Shown: positions 44,418-52,535, counted from the stretch's first letter. The stretch is DNA of 64,000 nucleotides from Pseudomonas sp. GR 6-02 (GCF_001655615.1 NZ_CP011567.1:3791001-3855000), one strand, 5' to 3'. Notes: a model not told the origin generated them from the sequence alone. Numbers and translations are program-made.

Positions 44418-44840
44418 CTACGAACGCAACACCCCTATCGCCCGCCGATACTTCTCAACGCGCTCCAGATCCTCCCAGGACGGCTGCGCAATCCGCGACA
44501 AGTCGCTGTTCTCTTCCAGATCAGCCAGCTTCACCACCCGCCCGATCGGGTTCTTCGCCGCGCGCTCGACGAACGCCTCGTAGGACTCGCCCGGCACCTT
44601 GGTCACCGACGCAATCGCCGTCAGCACCGCTTCACTGAAGCCTTCCTTGCGCAGATCGTCAAGGCTGACGCCGCAGTCCTCGACCACGTCATGCAGTACC
44701 GCGACGATGCGCTCTTCCAGCGTGTTCACCCGCAGCATGACTTTCAGCGGATGCAGGATGTAAGGCGCCCCGCCCTTGTCCACCTGCCCTTCATGCGCCG
44801 CGGCGGCGATGGCAATGGCGCGTTCCAGTGACTGACTCAT
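44418..44840 (-). CDS. HD-domain hydrolase (RelA/SpoT hydrolase-like fold)
   Basis: A 140-residue small HD protein: AAHEGQVDKGGAPYILHPLK (~14-33; two His ligands), AVLHDVVEDCG (HD pair ~47-57) and VVKLADLEENSDL. It corresponds to the hydrolase half of RelA/SpoT (HD_4) and may hydrolyse (p)ppGpp or related nucleotides, like MESH1-type small alarmone hydrolases. Start ATG 44840 with GAGGAG. Its 3' end carries the sequence that is repeated at 40407-40432. Confidence 0.87.
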   Translation of the reverse strand: MSQSLERAIAIAAAAHEGQVDKGGAPYILHPLKVMLRVNTLEERIVAVLHDVVEDCGVSLDDLRKEGFSEAVLTAIASVTKVPGESYEAFVERAAKNPIGRVVKLADLEENSDLSRIAQPSWEDLERVEKYRRAIGVLRS

Positions 44841-44916
44841 GGGATTCTCCTCGGGTTAAATGCCGTAACGACGCGGCCATGATTTTGAAGTCTGCAAAAT
44901 ATGTAGGAATCTGCCC

Positions 44917-44960
44917 TTTGTGGCGAGGGAGCTTGCTCCCGCTGGGCTGCGAAGCAACCC
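44917..44960. repeat. REP-like GC hairpin
   Basis: CTTTGTGGCGAGGGAGCTTG onward, of the same type as the hairpin at 39769. It lies upstream of the HD gene. Confidence 0.5.
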
Positions 44961-45249
44961 CAAACCCTGATAGCCCGTTTCCTCAGACACACCACACCAC
45001 CCGGCTTTACTGCGTTTGCGCCATAGAGTGGGGGAAAACCACTTTGCGAAATGACCGTCCGAGCGTCCTACACTCCGGTTGCGGCTACCAAAATCGCTGC
45101 CTAGAGTGGGGCTGTCGCTGACATCAGTTGGCGATAGGGTTTCGCAGCCCTTAAGATTGACACCTTGTTCCGTCAGGCACGGCCGACTCCCGGCTGCGTA
45201 TCGTTTTATGGCGGTTGTGCGTGGGAGACCTTCGGGTCTGCCGGGTCCT

Positions 45250-45346
45250 GGTGTTAATCCTCCGGTCTGCGAACCCGCGCATAGCTGCCACCCATTTTGT
45301 TTCGCAGCAGAACGGTGGCAATTCTACTTTTATTAGGATTAACACC
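45250..45346 (+). promoter_or_regulatory. leader RNA that can hide the ribosome binding site of the DUF6124-like gene
   Basis: GGTGTTAATCCT (45250-45261) pairs perfectly, 12 of 12, with AGGATTAACACC (45335-45346). The right arm contains the AGGA ribosome binding site and ends at the base before the ATG. Inside it a second stem pairs TGCCACC (45286-45292) with GGTGGCA (45314-45320). Confidence 0.65.
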
Positions 45347-45640
45347 ATGACGACGCAAAACCCGCTCCGCCACTACAGCCCAATGTCCCACTTCGCCACC
45401 GACCACCCCGTCCTCCTCATCGACGCCGACGCTCCGATACGCGAACTCCACAGTTGCCTCAGCGAACGCCTCAACGCCGTCCTCAAATACCTCAACCTCA
45501 TGGCCTGCACCAGCCTCCCCGACTACGCCGAACACGACATCAACACCGTCACCAACATCGCGCGGATCATGGTCCAGGATGTGAGTGATGTGTTTCGGGT
45601 GATTGAGCAGCGTGGGTTCGATACGCCCAAGGGGCAGTGA
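45347..45640 (+). CDS. DUF6124-like small protein
   Basis: A 97-residue, Ala/Leu-rich soluble protein of the DUF6124/DUF3077 type (LHSCLSERLNAVLKYLNLMA, then VTNIARIMVQDVSDVFRVIE), a short family abundant in pseudomonads, often in several copies with similar leaders. Function unknown. ATG 45347 has AGGA eight bases upstream within the hairpin described at 45250. A strong terminator follows at 45656. Confidence 0.8.
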   Translation: MTTQNPLRHYSPMSHFATDHPVLLIDADAPIRELHSCLSERLNAVLKYLNLMACTSLPDYAEHDINTVTNIARIMVQDVSDVFRVIEQRGFDTPKGQ

Positions 45641-45655
45641 TTAAATTTCAGTCGT

Positions 45656-45683
45656 AGAAAAACCGCATTACTGCGGTTTTTCT
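45656..45683 (+). terminator. Rho-independent terminator
   Basis: Perfect 12-bp stem AGAAAAACCGCA / TGCGGTTTTTCT with a 4-base loop; because of the A and T tracts at both ends it can serve the DUF6124-like gene and the convergent isocyanide operon. Confidence 0.8.
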
Positions 45684-45712
45684 GCTTCCTGCTCCGACTC
45701 TGACAACAACAA

Positions 45713-47473
45713 TCAGTAAACCTGCACCCGCCACAACTCCCGCGACGAAGAACCCGCCGACATCGGCAGCCGCCCGTGCAGCGTCCGATAGTTATCGATC
45801 AGCACCAGATCACCCTCACTCCATTGATGAGCAATCAGACACTCCGGGTCATAAACCAGCGCATTGACCTGTTCCAGCAACGCCTGTTGAGCCTGCTCGT
45901 CATGGTCCTGCACCGACTGGCTCAAGGTCTGCAATGTCGAGTCGGTGCCCTCTTGGTAGCGCAGGATGAGCTCGCCGCTGCGGGGGTGGTGATCCACCAG
46001 GCTGTACATGCGCGGCGAGCCGCCGAAGTAGGTCATTTTGGTGTAGTAGGTGATGTTCACGCCCTGCCATTGTCGGGCGACTTGCTGCCCGACTTTGCGC
46101 AGTACGTTGCGGCTGTCGACGATGGTGGTCTGGCCCTCGCCCGGCTGCGGCGCGGTCTTGCAGTACAGCATGAATTTGCTGGCGCAGAATTTCGGGTTGC
46201 GTTGAACTTGTGCGTCGCTGTCGGGCAGCATGTTCAGGTCCCAGTGCAACGGAGTTTTTTCCAGCGAGTGCACCACGCCTTGGGGTTTGTCCGCAGGCTT
46301 GACCACGTGGACGGCACCGAAGGCCCATTCGTAGAGCGTGCCGAAGCGTTCGCAGCTGCGAGCAAAGCTATCCTGGTCGTCGAAGCGGCAGCCCTTGAGA
46401 CAGACGAAACCGAAGGTTTCCACCAGGGCTTCCAGCAGGCCGGTGGACAGTCGTTCGAACCCCAGCCCCAACGGGTCTCGCACCACCAGGCCAAACAGCG
46501 GAAGTTTTTGCAGTTCGTACTCGAAGCCTTGGGCCTGCGGGTTTTCTGTTTGATGGTAGAGCCATGGCCGCCCCTCATAGGTGACCAGCACATGGTGGTC
46601 GAGGTCGACCTGAGCGCGGGCGCGAAGGGTTTGGCCGCCATCCAGGTTGCACACCGGCACGGCATGCCAAGGGCTGTCCGCGCGGGTCAGCCCTTCGGCG
46701 AGGCCGAAGGTGAATTTGGGGCCGGCATTGTTGTATTGATGGACCGACAAGCGAATGTCATCGCCAAAGAAACGGTCCACCGCCGCGTTCAATGCGTGCC
46801 CGCGATACATCATTTGGTAGGCTTTGAAGTTGATTTGTTGCAGGTACTCGTCCTCGCTCTGTCCTTCTTCGCGGCACAGACGCAGGTCGTTGTAGAGGTG
46901 ACTGCAGAGGTTGTCATGCGCCCGGCTGAGGGACTCATCGTCGCGGCTCTGCTCGATCAGGTCACCAAGGTTTTTCCACGGTAGACGGGCCTGCTTGATC
47001 AGGCTGGCGCGAACCGACTCGGCACTTTGGGCCTGGGGAAACAGGTCTTCCATGCTGACCCACTCAATCGTGTGGGTGGTGCACAGTTCACGCAACGCCC
47101 GGTTGTAAGCGGCGCGAACGTCGTCGGCCACGCCGACGATGTCATTGAAGGTCGTGCCGTCGCTGAGGATCGACACCACGCAGCCCGGTGCGTGCAACGC
47201 GGCGATGGCTTGGCCGAGTTGGTCGAGGCGCTCGATGGCCATGACCTCGCCGTAGTCCGGCAGCACGCCGAAGGTCTGGTCGCTGGCGTTTGGCGACTTG
47301 CAGGGAAAGCCTGGCAAAACCAGACGCACTGGCAGGCCCTGATCGAAGCAGTGCCCCAATCGAAGCGCCAGGTGTGCCCTGCCTTGTGTGTCGAAACAAT
47401 CATCCGTGCCTTTGAGCAGATAACCGGCCAGCAAATCGCTGACGGCAGCGATCCAGGCATCTCTATGTTCCAT
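45713..47473 (-). CDS. fusion of DIT1/PvcA (isocyanide synthase-like) domain and TauD-type Fe(II)/2-oxoglutarate dioxygenase
   Basis: A 586-residue two-domain protein. Residues ~1-260 match the DIT1/PvcA family (LPGFPCKSPNA near 54, SDGTTFNDIVGV near 104), which makes isocyanides from an amino acid and ribulose 5-phosphate. Residues ~275-586 form a TauD/TfdA dioxygenase: the metal triad is His-Trp-Asp in LHWDLNM near 411 and His in RTLHGR near 562, with a C-terminal Arg in LWRVQ. In PvcA/PvcB the two activities are usually separate proteins; here they are fused. Third gene of an operon (27 bases after the HAD gene). The dioxygenase probably desaturates or decarboxylates the isocyanide product. 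Confidence 0.88.
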   Translation of the reverse strand: MEHRDAWIAAVSDLLAGYLLKGTDDCFDTQGRAHLALRLGHCFDQGLPVRLVLPGFPCKSPNASDQTFGVLPDYGEVMAIERLDQLGQAIAALHAPGCVVSILSDGTTFNDIVGVADDVRAAYNRALRELCTTHTIEWVSMEDLFPQAQSAESVRASLIKQARLPWKNLGDLIEQSRDDESLSRAHDNLCSHLYNDLRLCREEGQSEDEYLQQINFKAYQMMYRGHALNAAVDRFFGDDIRLSVHQYNNAGPKFTFGLAEGLTRADSPWHAVPVCNLDGGQTLRARAQVDLDHHVLVTYEGRPWLYHQTENPQAQGFEYELQKLPLFGLVVRDPLGLGFERLSTGLLEALVETFGFVCLKGCRFDDQDSFARSCERFGTLYEWAFGAVHVVKPADKPQGVVHSLEKTPLHWDLNMLPDSDAQVQRNPKFCASKFMLYCKTAPQPGEGQTTIVDSRNVLRKVGQQVARQWQGVNITYYTKMTYFGGSPRMYSLVDHHPRSGELILRYQEGTDSTLQTLSQSVQDHDEQAQQALLEQVNALVYDPECLIAHQWSEGDLVLIDNYRTLHGRLPMSAGSSSRELWRVQVY

Positions 47474-47500
47474 AGAACAACTTCCTTGAGGGTGTGTGTA

Positions 47501-48220
47501 TCAATAGGATTTGACGGTGTCGCCATGCTCGGTGAACGCATGCGCAGCCCCGCAGGCTCGCTGCAAAACGCGCAGCAATTCGGCCGGGTGTTCACAGCAC
47601 AAGTTCGGGGCCTGGGTCTGCAAGTCTGGTGTCAGGCCATAACCCCAAGTGACTGCCGCCGAATACATGCCTGCAGCACGAGCCGTTTGCAGATCGATCT
47701 CCGTGTCACCGACGAACAAGCAGCGTTGCGGATCAACCGACAACCGCCGGGCGGCTTCCCATGCCACCTCCGGTTGCGGTTTGAGCGACCTGCCTGCGCG
47801 ATGCCCCAGAATTGGCCCGAAAGCATTCTGCGGCAGCAACGTTCTGGAAACCTGCAACGCCATTTCCTCGGCCTTGTTGGTCACGATAGCCAGCGGTAGC
47901 TGTAGCTGTCGGCAGCCTTCGAGCAATTCCAAGACACCGCTGAATGGACGGGAAAATTGAACCAGGTTGTGCTGATAGAGCGCCACATAGCGCTGGTGCA
48001 AGGCGACCGCATCGACTATGCCGAACTGCGCGGCGACCCGCTCGCTCATCGCCGTGGTGCCGCCGCCGATATACCCCCGCACTGTTTCCGAGGTCAGCGC
48101 CGGGCAACCATGTTCGAGCAGCACTTGGTTCAAGCACCAGGTGATGTCGGGCAAGGTGTCGACCAGAGTCCCGTCCAAATCGAAGAGTACGGCTTCGACC
48201 CGCAACCGAGACGCCATCAT
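47501..48220 (-). CDS. HAD-family phosphatase (Gph-like)
   Basis: A 239-residue HAD hydrolase with all four motifs: FDLDGT (I), VTNKA (II), a conserved Lys in SLKPQPE (III) and GDTEIDL (IV). It resembles phosphoglycolate phosphatases. ATG 48220 overlaps the stop of the isocyanide synthase gene (ATGATG/TGA), so it is translationally coupled to it. In this operon it may remove phosphate from a sugar-phosphate by-product or intermediate of isocyanide formation, which is inference. Confidence 0.9.
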   Translation of the reverse strand: MMASRLRVEAVLFDLDGTLVDTLPDITWCLNQVLLEHGCPALTSETVRGYIGGGTTAMSERVAAQFGIVDAVALHQRYVALYQHNLVQFSRPFSGVLELLEGCRQLQLPLAIVTNKAEEMALQVSRTLLPQNAFGPILGHRAGRSLKPQPEVAWEAARRLSVDPQRCLFVGDTEIDLQTARAAGMYSAAVTWGYGLTPDLQTQAPNLCCEHPAELLRVLQRACGAAHAFTEHGDTVKSY

Positions 48221-49212
48221 TGAGCACTGGCGTAGTGACAAGGACGCCCCTTGCGGAACACCAGGCGGTGATAGCGCTCATCGACATTGCTGCGTTTTTC
48301 GAGCGTGACCACACCCCGTCGCTTGATGGCCACCGAATGCCAGGGCGTACGCCACAGGTCACTGGTTGGCACCAACCGGATACCGATCTTCGTCGAGACC
48401 GCCAACTGCGGGTGAATCGACAAGCGCAGGCAATGCGGGTAACGCGCCTGCAACAGCGCCCCCCAGGCTTCACTGCGCTGGATCACCCGCTGCGAGGCCG
48501 GTTTGGCGACCTTCTTCACCGCGTTGAGGCTCATGCCAGCGAATACTTTCAGTCCCGAGTAATCCTCGGAAAGAAAGCGATGGATGCCGCAGTACATCAA
48601 CATCATGTGCGGATCATCCTTGAAGCGCTGCTGCAACAAGATCAATGACTGACCGTGCTCGATCATCATCTCTTCACGCATGGCGTCCAGACAATCCAGC
48701 TGAGGGTAGGCATCCCGGAGGTCGAAATGGGCGAACGTGCCGGGATAGTGCTGTTCGGCGTAGTCCTGGATAGCGTCGGTGTAGGCCTTAACGTCCGCAT
48801 CGGGAACATGCACCAAGTCAGAGAACACATAGCCATCGGAGCAGATATGAATCAGCGCGCCCGGTGCGTAGATCTCCTGGATCTCTGTGCACAGGCGGTT
48901 TAACTCATCGATAGCATGATGTTCAGCAAGATCGGGCAGATGACTCAGGGTTTTCTTGCGGCTGGGCGATTTGCCGGGAAAGGCTGGCAAGACCATTTCA
49001 ATCTTGCGACCGCTCTCGACCGCCTGCATGACCTTGGTCAGATGGGGTTCCAGCACCTGCGACGACAGTTCGTGATCCTGCCCCGGGGCGAGGCTACGAC
49101 GGCGAAACAGGCATTCAAGGATTTGCTCGGCAATGTTCATGTGTGGGGTGTTCTGATGCTCGTGCACCAGCTGACCGCACACCTGTTGAGCAACGGTGTT
49201 TGAACCTTGCAT
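48217..49212 (-). CDS. isocyanide synthase-like protein, DIT1/PvcA family
   Basis: A 331-residue protein with the family motifs LPAFPGKSPSRKK (near 76), ICSDGYVFSDLV (near 124) and RDAYPQLD. In Pseudomonas PvcA and related enzymes convert the amino group of Tyr or Trp to an isonitrile with ribulose 5-phosphate. ATG 49212 has AAGGGA six bases upstream; a TTG two codons earlier is also possible. First gene of the operon. The stand-alone copy plus the fused copy downstream give two synthase-type domains, unusual for one pathway. Confidence 0.85.
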   Translation of the reverse strand: MQGSNTVAQQVCGQLVHEHQNTPHMNIAEQILECLFRRRSLAPGQDHELSSQVLEPHLTKVMQAVESGRKIEMVLPAFPGKSPSRKKTLSHLPDLAEHHAIDELNRLCTEIQEIYAPGALIHICSDGYVFSDLVHVPDADVKAYTDAIQDYAEQHYPGTFAHFDLRDAYPQLDCLDAMREEMMIEHGQSLILLQQRFKDDPHMMLMYCGIHRFLSEDYSGLKVFAGMSLNAVKKVAKPASQRVIQRSEAWGALLQARYPHCLRLSIHPQLAVSTKIGIRLVPTSDLWRTPWHSVAIKRRGVVTLEKRSNVDERYHRLVFRKGRPCHYASAQ

Positions 49213-49681
49213 AGACAATCCCTTGTGTGGTGAACAACGGCCATCTTTTGGCCATCAGCAGATATCCCTTACCTGCGGGCGGCTAAATTCCTACAAGTTG
49301 TGAGGGCTGTCAATCGTGGCAATCCGGAATATTACGGCACCGAAATCATCGAAAAACCCTCACACAGGCTCATGCAACGTCCAGGCTGGCAAGGCCATAC
49401 TGCGGCCACACAAGTGTGTCTGGTTCTGATTCCATTGCGCTCTTCCTGAAAAATAGATCGGAAGGTGTGAACCTTGTTCAGGATGGGACACCGTCCCCTT
49501 TTCTCGTTAGCCTGACAATCTGGTCAGTGCCGGCCACAGTTAGAATCAGCGGGAGGCTCAAAATTGAGTACGTTCGACAATGGACGACTAGATTTCCCGG
49601 ACGGGACCACCTCATACACACTAAACGCACATATTGCCTGTCCGTTACCCTCAGCGGCGGGCCGATAAACAAGGGAAATCA
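49213..49681. other. upstream region of the isocyanide operon, otherwise gene-free
   Basis: Holds the operon promoter. GGCCATCTTTTGGCCATC at about 49230 is a direct repeat that could be regulatory. The rest runs into the repeat-rich CDI region, and I see no gene in it. Confidence 0.45.
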
Positions 49682-49742
49682 GGGACAGACCACGTTTAAT
49701 CGAAAGAGCACTGCCCTGCTCCCAAAAAACGTGGTCTGTCCC
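49682..49742. repeat. RAYT-associated palindrome, variant copy D
   Basis: GGGACAGACCACGTTT (49682-49697) and AAACGTGGTCTGTCCC (49727-49742) are perfect 16-bp inverted arms. The interior differs from copies A-C but the arms are the same family. Confidence 0.8.
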
Positions 49743-49889
49743 CGTTTATTCCCCCGTTTATTCCCCGGGACAGATCTATTTTCTGGGGCGCGCACCACAA
49801 CCAAATAAATAAATCCGCCCACTTTCTTGTCGCAATATTTATTGAAGATGGGACATAACAAACAATTAGATCCGCCCTCTCTTGCTTTA

Positions 49890-50207
49890 TTAAGCTTTGA
49901 CTAGAACAAACTCCAAAAACACATCGCTATCTGCGATCGATTCAATAAACAATTTAGCTGCTTCTCTGGATGCTGTCGGAAATTCTCTCCCGGCTACAGC
50001 AACCAGAGTGGAAAAGTCAGCAATACAGTCCATATCAGGAACTCTTTTGCCTCCTGCTATTTTAAAGCCTTCAATTCCGAGCACTGCGGCGTCATTTTGC
50101 TCGCAAAACCCCAACAGTTTAATCGCATCATCCAAGCTAAATAGAGGCGTGCCCCCCCAGAGCAGGGTCGGCTCCAGCTTAATACCCATCAGTCCGAAAT
50201 CTTTCAT
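49890..50207 (-). CDS. putative orphan CDI-type immunity protein
   Basis: A 105-residue acidic protein from ATG 50207 (GGGA eight bases upstream). No family recognised. It is in the AT-richer CDI tail, on the same strand as the other immunity-like genes, with a palindrome half just upstream at 50253 and copy D downstream, so I read it as an immunity gene that lost its toxin partner. The frame continues upstream to 50312 into repeat sequence, which is not likely to be native. Confidence 0.55.
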   Translation of the reverse strand: MKDFGLMGIKLEPTLLWGGTPLFSLDDAIKLLGFCEQNDAAVLGIEGFKIAGGKRVPDMDCIADFSTLVAVAGREFPTASREAAKLFIESIADSDVFLEFVLVKA

Positions 50208-50252
50208 TAAATCAATCCCAAGAGTATAAACGGGTATATAAACGGGTATAAA

Positions 50253-50270
50253 CGGGGACAGACCACGTTT
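50253..50270. repeat. half-palindrome, RAYT-associated family
   Basis: CGGGGACAGACCACGTTT without its partner arm, 15 bases beyond the end of the RAYT gene. A degenerate arm (TGTAGTCTGCCCCCAT) lies on the other side of the gene at about 51084-51099. Confidence 0.6.
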
Positions 50271-50284
50271 TCCATCTAAAAAAT

Positions 50285-50971
50285 CTAGTGCTTTTTCGGT
50301 CTGCCCGGGCATCCCCGCCGAGCTCGTCGCCCAATTATAGCTTCAATTTCGGCTGCAAATCGCGAATCACCAAGTACATAGTTGCCATTGGTGGCAGCCC
50401 GAATCTGGTCAACCAATCCTATCTCCAACTCGCTTCTAAAAAGCTCGCGATAGACTTCAGCAGTCGATACATCTGTGTCCCCAAGCGATAGGTACTGAGC
50501 ATGCGGGGTAATGAGATGCGAAAACTCTGATTGTGCGTTAGCACGATAACTCGACCAACGATATTCCGCAGGATGCGTCACCATTTTGGCTCTGACAGGA
50601 TTCATCTCAATGTAGCGATAACAGGCCAATACATAACTATCACTTTGAACAAGGCACGAACGGAAGCGTCCTTCCCATAAAGTCCCACTACGTCCATATG
50701 TACGATTTATGTATTGCACATATCGTTGCCCTATTCCTTTCATAAGCAAACTGGTACTGCTGTGCTCATGAGGGCTAATCAACAAATGGACATGATTAGT
50801 CATAAGACACCATGCGTGAATTTCACACGAATTTTTGTTGGCCTGTTCAGCAAGCAGCTCTAAATAAAAAAGGTAATCATCCTCTGAAAAAAAGCAAACT
50901 GATCTATTATTTCCTCGTTGAATCAGATGCAAGGGGACACCTGGCATCAAGAGACGTGCTCTGCGTGGCAT
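50285..50971 (-). CDS. REP-associated tyrosine transposase (RAYT)
   Basis: A 228-residue Y1 transposase of the IS200/IS605-related RAYT group: PRRARLLMPGVPLHLIQRGN at the start, the metal-binding HUH-type motif NHVHLL near residue 60, and YVQYINRTYGRSGTLWEGRF with the catalytic Tyr region. RAYTs are domesticated and act on REP-type palindromes. The gene has half-palindromes on both sides and related full palindromes at 49682, 51678, 52764 and 53295, so these are its likely substrates. Confidence 0.9.
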   Translation of the reverse strand: MPRRARLLMPGVPLHLIQRGNNRSVCFFSEDDYLFYLELLAEQANKNSCEIHAWCLMTNHVHLLISPHEHSSTSLLMKGIGQRYVQYINRTYGRSGTLWEGRFRSCLVQSDSYVLACYRYIEMNPVRAKMVTHPAEYRWSSYRANAQSEFSHLITPHAQYLSLGDTDVSTAEVYRELFRSELEIGLVDQIRAATNGNYVLGDSRFAAEIEAIIGRRARRGCPGRPKKH

Positions 50972-51107
50972 ATGGTGAATCCGTTCACAATTAATGATGC
51001 CAATAGCTTAGTCAATTCTATGAAAAACAATCTCCCTATCTATTTCACACTATTTCAGATCGCTAAAGTGCGACACAGAAAAATGTAGTCTGCCCCCATT
51101 CTCTCGA

Positions 51108-51476
51108 TCACTTTAAAAAATTTTCTTTCACAAAATCCATCTCTAATTTCATACGCTCCAAATCCTCTCCACCCACCCCAGCTTTTATTAATTCTTGCAC
51201 AGCACACTTCCCATATATATCAGCTAAAAGCTCCAACATCTCCTGAGCGTACAGGCTATCCTTTGACAACACCAACCCACGACGGGCTCCTTCCATATAT
51301 ATAGCAGTTTGAAGAACCGCATTTATTCCTGGCGAACCATCCTGAAGCAAACTTTCCGCCTCATCTTGGACATATGCAAACGCCTGTTCAGGCCGAAACT
51401 TTCGCCCTTCAATAGCATCACTATAAAGTCTTTTTACCAAACAAACCGCATCATAAAAATCAAGATCAGCCTTCAC
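51108..51476 (-). CDS. orphan CDI immunity protein (partner of deaminase tip)
   Basis: A 122-residue, helix-rich acidic protein of no recognised family (DFYDAVCLVKRLYSDAIEGR at the start). ATG 51476 lies two bases after the stop of the toxin fragment at 51479, the standard cdiA-CT/cdiI arrangement, so it should be the immunity protein against that deaminase tip. AT-rich compared with the core genome. Confidence 0.7.
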   Translation of the reverse strand: MKADLDFYDAVCLVKRLYSDAIEGRKFRPEQAFAYVQDEAESLLQDGSPGINAVLQTAIYMEGARRGLVLSKDSLYAQEMLELLADIYGKCAVQELIKAGVGGEDLERMKLEMDFVKENFLK

Positions 51477-51478
51477 GT

Positions 51479-51691
51479 TTAATTCTCCACTGTAAACACG
51501 TTCAACTGAATTTTCGGGTATCGATCGCGAAACTGTCTAATCACATCAGTACAGCTAGGGCAAACCGACTTCTCCGATATTAGATTTATTTGCCCAACAG
51601 CACTCGGATTGTCTCCTAGCCGCTGAGCGACAGTTTCAAGAATTTTGAACTCTGGGAAAACGGGGACGATGGGAAAACGGGGACAGACCAC
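51479..51691 (-). pseudogene. orphan CdiA toxin tip, deaminase-type fragment
   Basis: The last ~58 residues (FKILETVAQRLGDNPSAVGQ, then LISEKSVCPSCTDVIRQFRD) match the C-terminal half of the BURPS668_1122-type deaminase toxins, with the CxxC zinc ligands present. The other catalytic half (HxE) is missing because the sequence is cut by palindrome A. The first residues (VCPRFP) come from the palindrome arm. Confidence 0.75.
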
Positions 51692-51744
51692 GATTAAATT
51701 GAAGGAGCATTATCCAGCCCCTCGATAAATGTGGTCTGTCCCCG
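51678..51744. repeat. 67-bp palindrome, copy A
   Basis: Arms CGGGGACAGACCAC (51678-51691) and GTGGTCTGTCCCCG (51731-51744). It matches copies B and C almost base for base, including the interior. It lies exactly between a cdiA repeat-region fragment and the deaminase tip. Confidence 0.9.
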
Positions 51745-51893
51745 CTTTCGTTCCGCTGGTCAGGCTGGCGGCGGCGCTGCTTTGGGATTTTGAGACGGTC
51801 GGTCTCGGCGATTTCCCAGTGACCGTTACGGCGAGAACCGCTGCGGAAGTCACACCCGGCAATCGGGATCAGATTGAAAAACGGGACACCCAT
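51745..51893 (-). pseudogene. cdiA hemagglutinin-repeat fragment
   Basis: Reads NLIPIAGCDFRSGSRRNGHW EIAETDRLK, nearly the same as the segment of the intact cdiA at about 58120-58245. It is a displaced piece of an older or second cdiA, ending at palindrome A. Confidence 0.8.
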
Positions 51894-51925
51894 TAGCCTT
51901 GACTCGAGACCGGCTAATGGGTGTC
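51885..51925. repeat. second type of hairpin, perfect 14-bp arms
   Basis: GACACCCATTAGCC (51885-51898) and GGCTAATGGGTGTC (51912-51925) around a 13-base loop. Located just after the immunity gene at 51951. Different sequence from palindromes A-D; could be a second REP type or a terminator. Confidence 0.6.
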
Positions 51926-51950
51926 GCCTTTACGCTTCTTCTTTCCTTCG

Positions 51951-52535
51951 TTACAAAAACCGAAGTTTCCAATAGTCATTACCTGCCTTTACCCAGTATC
52001 GTTCGTTATCAGGAATCAGAAAGCTAAAATCCGCACACTCGGAGATCCAATCTGAATAGGCAAGGTCTTCATGAGCGCGCCCATAATCCAGATGCATATA
52101 TATTTTTCGATCAAAATTTATATAAAACTTCGGAAACCGTGAAGAAATTACATTGGCGCGCTTAAAGTCAGCCATACTTAACGCCTCACCCGTTAAATAG
52201 TACACCTCAACTTTCTTAAATATATCGCCATCATCCCCAATAAAGTTCTCAAGCTCAAACGAAGACAGGATTTTTTCATTTGAACTCTGTAAATACTGCG
52301 GAAAATTATCCGCAGTCATTCTCAGAATACCCCCTCTAAATTCCTTACAAGCAAGATCATACTGCTCTTGGGTAATATCTCCACCCTCGAGGTAGGCACG
52401 ATAATCTTTCTCCGCATCAAGACAAAAATTGTATTTTTCATCAACAACCCAAAAGCATCTCCCCGAATGAACAAAAAAGCAGACACTTTTTTCGCCATTC
52501 CAGAGATCATCAAAAACCGATTGATTCAATGTCAT
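51951..52535 (-). CDS. orphan CDI immunity protein (module 2)
   Basis: A 194-residue soluble, acidic and aromatic-rich protein (FDDLWNGEKSVCFFVHSGRC at the start). No family assigned. ATG 52535 overlaps the stop codon of the toxin tip at 52532 (ATGA), as in cdiA-CT/cdiI pairs, so it is the probable immunity partner of that tip. Distinctly AT-rich. Confidence 0.72.
   Translation of the reverse strand: MTLNQSVFDDLWNGEKSVCFFVHSGRCFWVVDEKYNFCLDAEKDYRAYLEGGDITQEQYDLACKEFRGGILRMTADNFPQYLQSSNEKILSSFELENFIGDDGDIFKKVEVYYLTGEALSMADFKRANVISSRFPKFYINFDRKIYMHLDYGRAHEDLAYSDWISECADFSFLIPDNERYWVKAGNDYWKLRFL

Noticed and set aside
45776..46984. 402-residue open frame on the plus strand opposite the dioxygenase fusion
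   Set aside because: Shadow of a strongly supported gene with intact catalytic motifs; no ribosome binding site.
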